Of a stretch of 7,287 bases of DNA, positions 4,546 through 7,287 are shown piece after piece; the stretch's first letter is position 1; every line of letters begins with the position of its first letter. The notes under the pieces were generated by a model that worked only from the letters and a program-made list of their open reading frames with translations, was not told the origin of the DNA and did no database searches. The stretch is from Spirochaetaceae bacterium (GTDB lineage: Bacteria; Spirochaetota; Spirochaetia; Treponematales; Breznakiellaceae), in contig JAIRMO010000063.1 in NCBI GenBank assembly GCA_031258625.1, positions 1 to 7,287 on the forward strand. Reading direction: 5' to 3'. The translations under genes were made by a program, and so were the position numbers.

Positions 4546-5217
4546 ATGATTGAATATGTGGTTTCCGGTAATATTGACGACCGGATCTTGTTCCGGAGCG
4601 CCATGGCGCTGCAAAACGGGGGCCTGGTGGGGGTTCCTTCCGATACAAGCTGGAGCGTGGTATGTTCCCTGGCCTCCAAGGAGGGAATAAAAAAGCTGCG
4701 GCGCCTCTCCGGGGAACGGGACGAACGGCACTTCACCCTCCTCTGTTCGGACATTTCCCAATTTGGGGAATTATGCGGCATGGACAACACCCGGTTCCGG
4801 CTGATCAAACGCCTTTCCCCGGGGCCCTACGTATTCATCCTCAACACCCTCCTGGGAACCGAAAAAACCCTGGGACTGCGCCGTAAGGAAGTAGGGGTCA
4901 GAATCCCCGATCATAGTGTTCCCCTGGCCCTTATCCGGGCCCTGGGGGTTCCCCTGTATTCAATAACCGCGAAACGGAGCATGGTATCCGGCCCGGAGGA
5001 AGCGGCCGTCCCTTCCGGTTCCGGGGAAGAAACCGAACTCCCCCCCATCCCCGAGGAGGATCTTTTTGAGGGGGGCTGGGAACTGGAAGATATCGGGGAA
5101 TTGGACCTTATTTTGGATACCGGGGACGAACGGCCCCGGATCTATTCCACCATTCTGGATATGACCGGAGACGAGGTACGCCTCCTCCGCCGGGGAGCCG
5201 GTCCTTGGCCGGTATAA
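4546..5217 (+). CDS. Divergent YrdC/YciO-family protein (TsaC-like)
   Basis: The family includes TsaC/Sua5, which makes threonylcarbamoyl-AMP from threonine, bicarbonate and ATP for t6A, and YciO paralogs of uncertain role. Family framework: NGGLVGVPSDTSWS (24-37, for GG-hydrophobic-PTDTVYG), EGIKKLRRLSGERDERHFTLLCSD (46-69, for KGRDKKKPL), SPGPYVFIL (91-99), KEVGVRIPDH (114-123), VPLYSITAKRS (135-145, for ISTSAN), then DLILDTG (187-193) and YSTILDMTGDEVRLLRRGAG (200-219). Three pocket motifs are altered, and an acidic Pro/Glu-rich insert (about 146-186) separates the SAN-like region from the C-terminal part. It is thus nearer YciO than canonical TsaC, and activity is uncertain. ATG lies 3 nt past the upstream stop without a clear ribosome site, so translation is probably coupled. 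Confidence 0.82.
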   Translation: MIEYVVSGNIDDRILFRSAMALQNGGLVGVPSDTSWSVVCSLASKEGIKKLRRLSGERDERHFTLLCSDISQFGELCGMDNTRFRLIKRLSPGPYVFILNTLLGTEKTLGLRRKEVGVRIPDHSVPLALIRALGVPLYSITAKRSMVSGPEEAAVPSGSGEETELPPIPEEDLFEGGWELEDIGELDLILDTGDERPRIYSTILDMTGDEVRLLRRGAGPWPV

Positions 5218-5237
5218 GCGGATACCGGATTTTAAGA

Positions 5238-5278
5238 CCCCGGCCTGAAACGGGGGCCTAAACCGCCATACCGGTTTA
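5238..5278 (+). promoter_or_regulatory. Hairpins in the leader before the cardiolipin synthase gene
   Basis: The 78-nt gap contains CCCCG/CGGGG (5238-5242 with 5251-5255) and TAAACCG/CGGTTTA (5259-5265 with 5272-5278). The second stem ends 3 nt before the GGAGAGGAG ribosome site. Neither has a T-tail, so they are not classic terminators. They may limit read-through or translation, or have no function. Confidence 0.3.
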
Positions 5279-5281
5279 AAT

Positions 5282-5290
5282 GGAGAGGAG
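5282..5290 (+). promoter_or_regulatory. Ribosome binding site fixing the GTG start of cls
   Basis: GGAGAGGAG lies 5 nt before GTG at 5296. It favours this GTG as the start; the protein then begins MQKKWVRVVFRRR, a basic stretch directly ahead of the first membrane helix as expected for this family. Confidence 0.85.
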
Positions 5291-5295
5291 TTTTT

Positions 5296-6831
5296 GTGCA
5301 AAAAAAATGGGTGCGGGTTGTATTCAGACGGCGGGTTTTTGTTATATTGATCCTGCTGGTACAAATTTTTTTCTGGATCTACCTCGTTGCCGGTACCACC
5401 CGAATCTCCCGATATGTGGATTGGGCCTTAACGATCCTGAGCATCCTGGTCTGCCTGTATATAACCGGTAAAAGAGAAAAGCCGGCCTATAAACTAACCT
5501 GGATTTTTATTATTCTTATGGTTCCTCTTTTTGGGGGAATCCTCTACATTATTTTTTATACCCAATCGAGCCCCCGGAAACTGCGGCGGCTTATCGCGGC
5601 GGACAACCAAAAGTGCCGCCCCCTCTATTCCCTCCCCGGGGACGCGCTGCCCATCCTGGAGGCCGGCCGGGAGGACTGTCTCCCCCAGGTCCGGTACCTT
5701 CAAACTCACGCGGGATTCCCCGTGTATGTTCATACCCAAACGGAATATTTCCCCTCCGGGGAGGCTTTTTTTGAGCGGGCCCTCCGGGAACTGGAAAAGG
5801 CGGAACGCTACGTTTTTTTGGAATTTTTTATCCTCCGCCAGGGGGTCATGCTCGATCCCATCATTGAAATCCTGGAAAAAAAAGCCCGGCAGGGGGTGGA
5901 TGTCAGGCTGATCTATGACGATCTGGGGTGTTTTATGTCCCTGCCCCCGGACTACCGGCAGCAGCTCCGGCGTCGGGGGATCAAATGTATTGTTTTTAAC
6001 CCCTTTACCCCCCTCCTGTCGTCATTACAGAACAACCGGGACCACCGGAAGATCCTTTCCATCGACGGGAAGGTGGCCTTTACCGGAGGAATCAACCTGG
6101 CGGACGAATATATCAACGCCTATGAACGGTTCGGCCACTGGAAGGATACCGCCATCATGCTGGAGGGGGAAGCGGCGTGGAGCCTCACCCTGATCTTTCT
6201 GCAAATGTGGAACCTGGAACAAAAACAAAAGGACGATTACCGGGCTTTTTACCCCTGGAAGGATAAACCCTGCGGAATAAGCTCCGACGGGTATGTCCAG
6301 CCCTACGCGGACAGTCCTATTGACGAGGAAAATGTGGGGGAAAACGTTTACATCCAGATCATCAACAACGCCAAAAACTATGTCTACATCAATACCCCCT
6401 ACCTGGTGGTGGACGAAAATCTTACCTCCGCCCTGACCCTGGCGGCAAAAAGCGGGGTGGATGTGCGGATCATCACCCCCTACCGGTGGGACAAAAAAAT
6501 AGTCCACATGACCACCCGGTCCTATTACCACCAGCTTGTTTCCGCGGGGGTCAAGGTGTATGAATATTCCAGCGGCTTTAACCATTCCAAGACCTTTGTT
6601 TCCGACGATAAGGTGGCCACCGTGGGTACCACCAACCTGGATTTCCGCAGTCTCTACCTCCATTTTGAATGCGGGGTGTGGTTGTACAAAAACCAGGCGG
6701 TACAAAAAATAAAAGAAGATTTTCTTAAAACCATTCCGATTTCCCATCAAATTACCCGGGAGAACTGCGCGGAAAACGCCTTTCTTCGGATTGTCCAGAA
6801 CATACTCCGGCTCTTTGCCCCCCTCATGTAA
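5296..6831 (+). CDS. cls: Cardiolipin synthase (phospholipase D superfamily)
   Basis: A membrane enzyme that joins two phosphatidylglycerol molecules to give cardiolipin and glycerol. The 511-aa length is typical. The N-terminus has hydrophobic segments at about 13-31, 41-57 and 66-88, followed by two PLD domains. The first HKD motif is HRKILSID (H250, K252, D257) with the following GGINLADEY; the second is HSKTFVSDD (H430, K432, D437) with GTTNLDFRSL. Both are intact, so the enzyme should be active. Other family stretches are FLEFFIL near 174-180, VRLIYDDLGC near 203-212 and INTPYLV near 365-371. GTG start with a strong ribosome site. It is the third plus-strand gene, 78 nt after the YrdC-like gene; whether it shares that transcript is unclear. 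The 31-bp inverted-repeat element downstream may end the transcript. Confidence 0.96.
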   Translation: MQKKWVRVVFRRRVFVILILLVQIFFWIYLVAGTTRISRYVDWALTILSILVCLYITGKREKPAYKLTWIFIILMVPLFGGILYIIFYTQSSPRKLRRLIAADNQKCRPLYSLPGDALPILEAGREDCLPQVRYLQTHAGFPVYVHTQTEYFPSGEAFFERALRELEKAERYVFLEFFILRQGVMLDPIIEILEKKARQGVDVRLIYDDLGCFMSLPPDYRQQLRRRGIKCIVFNPFTPLLSSLQNNRDHRKILSIDGKVAFTGGINLADEYINAYERFGHWKDTAIMLEGEAAWSLTLIFLQMWNLEQKQKDDYRAFYPWKDKPCGISSDGYVQPYADSPIDEENVGENVYIQIINNAKNYVYINTPYLVVDENLTSALTLAAKSGVDVRIITPYRWDKKIVHMTTRSYYHQLVSAGVKVYEYSSGFNHSKTFVSDDKVATVGTTNLDFRSLYLHFECGVWLYKNQAVQKIKEDFLKTIPISHQITRENCAENAFLRIVQNILRLFAPLM

Positions 6832-6870
6832 TACTCCGCAACGGGTACTTGGGCCGGGGACGGGGATACC

Positions 6871-7028
6871 GGCGGGCGGCAGGGCAAGCCCCCGGAGTTC
6901 AAGACAGGCGACAATTTTGTGGGGATCAACGCCGGGTTTGTGCTTAACTAAACGGTCATCGGCTGAGCCGTTTAAGCCTCAGGCTAGGTCGCTATAATGA
7001 ACTCCGGGGGCTTGCCCTGCCGCCCGCC
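6871..7028. repeat. 158-bp element with perfect 31-bp terminal inverted repeats
   Basis: Bases 6871-6901 are the exact reverse complement of 6998-7028; the shared core is GGGCAAGCCCCCGGAGTTCA. The 96-bp interior has smaller stems: AAACGG/CCGTTT around 6950-6973, CGGC-TGA-GCCG (6959-6969), AGCC-TCA-GGCT (6975-6985) and ACAA/TTGT. No obvious target-site duplication flanks it. It could be a MITE-like non-autonomous element or a large structured RNA 3' end. A TATAAT lies at 6993-6998 but has no good -35. Confidence 0.88.
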
Positions 7029-7036
7029 CGCCTTTT
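6998..7036 (+). terminator. Possible terminator of the cls transcript
   Basis: The right 31-bp arm ends in GCCCGCC and, after four bases (CGCC), TTTTT follows (about 7032-7036). With the left arm 96 nt upstream, this gives a very strong GC-rich stem before a T5 run. The loop is far longer than in ordinary intrinsic terminators, so efficient termination is uncertain, though the inner hairpins would bring the arms together. Confidence 0.4.
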
Positions 7037-7287
7037 TCACAACGGCAAAAGGACCCTTGCTTCACCGGAATTACCTCATCCTCCGGCGGCAAGGAATTCA
7101 AAGTTTAAAAAAAAGGCTCGTTCAATCTAAAAATGACCAAATGGTTTTGAAGGATATGGTCGTCTTAATTCGTAACCGTTCACGGTTATTCGGTTAAATT
7201 TATGGAATTCGGTGATAAACCAAGGCCAAAAGAAAGGGCTAATCTTTCTTTCAGATACTTCATTACCGATATGTTTTGCAGGGTGCA

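Larger units (their letters stand above)
6832..7287. other. Region downstream of cls: repeat element, then AT-rich DNA without a firm gene
   Basis: Bases 6871-7028 are an inverted-repeat element. From about 7060 the sequence becomes AT-rich. Two partial frames reach the window edge: plus strand from ATG 7202 (MEFGDKPRPKERANLSF...) and minus strand ending at TAG 7127-7129 (about 52 residues ending GYELRRPYPSKPFGHF). Neither has a ribosome site or a recognised family, they overlap on opposite strands, and at most one is real. Small hairpins are at 7173-7188 (TAACCG/CGGTTA) and 7229-7251 (AAAGAAAG/CTTTCTTT). Confidence 0.6.

Noticed and set aside
6025..6750. A 241-codon open frame antisense to cls
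   Set aside because: It lies wholly within the strongly supported cardiolipin synthase gene, has no ribosome site and no domain; long antisense frames are common in GC-rich genes.
6943..6980. Integron attC-like site (GCTTAAC ... GTTTAAGC)
   Set aside because: The left part fits RYYYAAC, but the right part has an extra T and does not fit GTTRRRY; it is too short, and no integrase or cassette is nearby.
6997..7197. A 66-codon plus-strand frame starting MNSGGLPCRPP
   Set aside because: Its first part is the translated right arm of the 31-bp inverted repeat and the rest has no recognisable features.

Overview
The window is about 7.3 kb of G+C-rich bacterial DNA with frequent G and C runs. It carries two gene blocks that diverge around a repeat-rich intergenic island. 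No rRNA, tRNA or CRISPR array was seen. Gene content and style (divergent DUF610-type polysaccharide deacetylase, a short group-2 sigma-70 factor, a Cls-type cardiolipin synthase, a YrdC/YciO-like protein) suggest a spirochaete, perhaps a termite-gut type Treponema. That assignment is inferred from overall impression, not from a database match.

Minus-strand block, read right to left: (1) a 284-aa sigma-70-family factor (2703-3557) with a TTG start, a strong Shine-Dalgarno sequence and, just upstream, a near-consensus sigma-54 (-24/-12) promoter; (2) two tandem hairpins, the second a plausible terminator; (3) a 321-bp gap holding a 16-bp-arm palindrome that contains two face-to-face perfect TTGACA boxes; (4) a membrane-anchored, proline-rich polysaccharide deacetylase-like protein (1149-2381) joined by an ATGA overlap to (5) tsaD (136-1152), the t6A tRNA-modification transferase. 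The left edge (1-135) is AT-rich and has a hairpin resembling an insertion-sequence end.

The central gap, 3558-4098, splits in two. The part next to the sigma gene is AT-rich and carries its promoter. The part at about 3757-4025 is a mosaic of nested inverted repeats built around the core GGGGTCTGACCC, and it includes a segment whose complementary arms interleave as A-B-A'-B'.

Plus-strand block: a 147-aa protein with a degenerate GIY-YIG-like pattern (4099-4542), a 223-aa divergent YrdC/YciO-like protein 3 nt downstream (4546-5217), and after 78 nt a cardiolipin synthase with two intact HKD motifs (5296-6831). Downstream lies a 158-bp element (6871-7028) bounded by perfect 31-bp inverted repeats; its right arm ends just before a T5 run. 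The last 260 bp are AT-rich and show only partial open frames.

The strongest regulatory inference is a sigma cascade: sigma-54 appears to switch on a second, sigma-70-type factor, in the same arrangement as the Borrelia RpoN-RpoS pathway. The other notable points are the repeat structures and the YrdC-like protein, whose family motifs are altered although it lies about 3.4 kb from tsaD.
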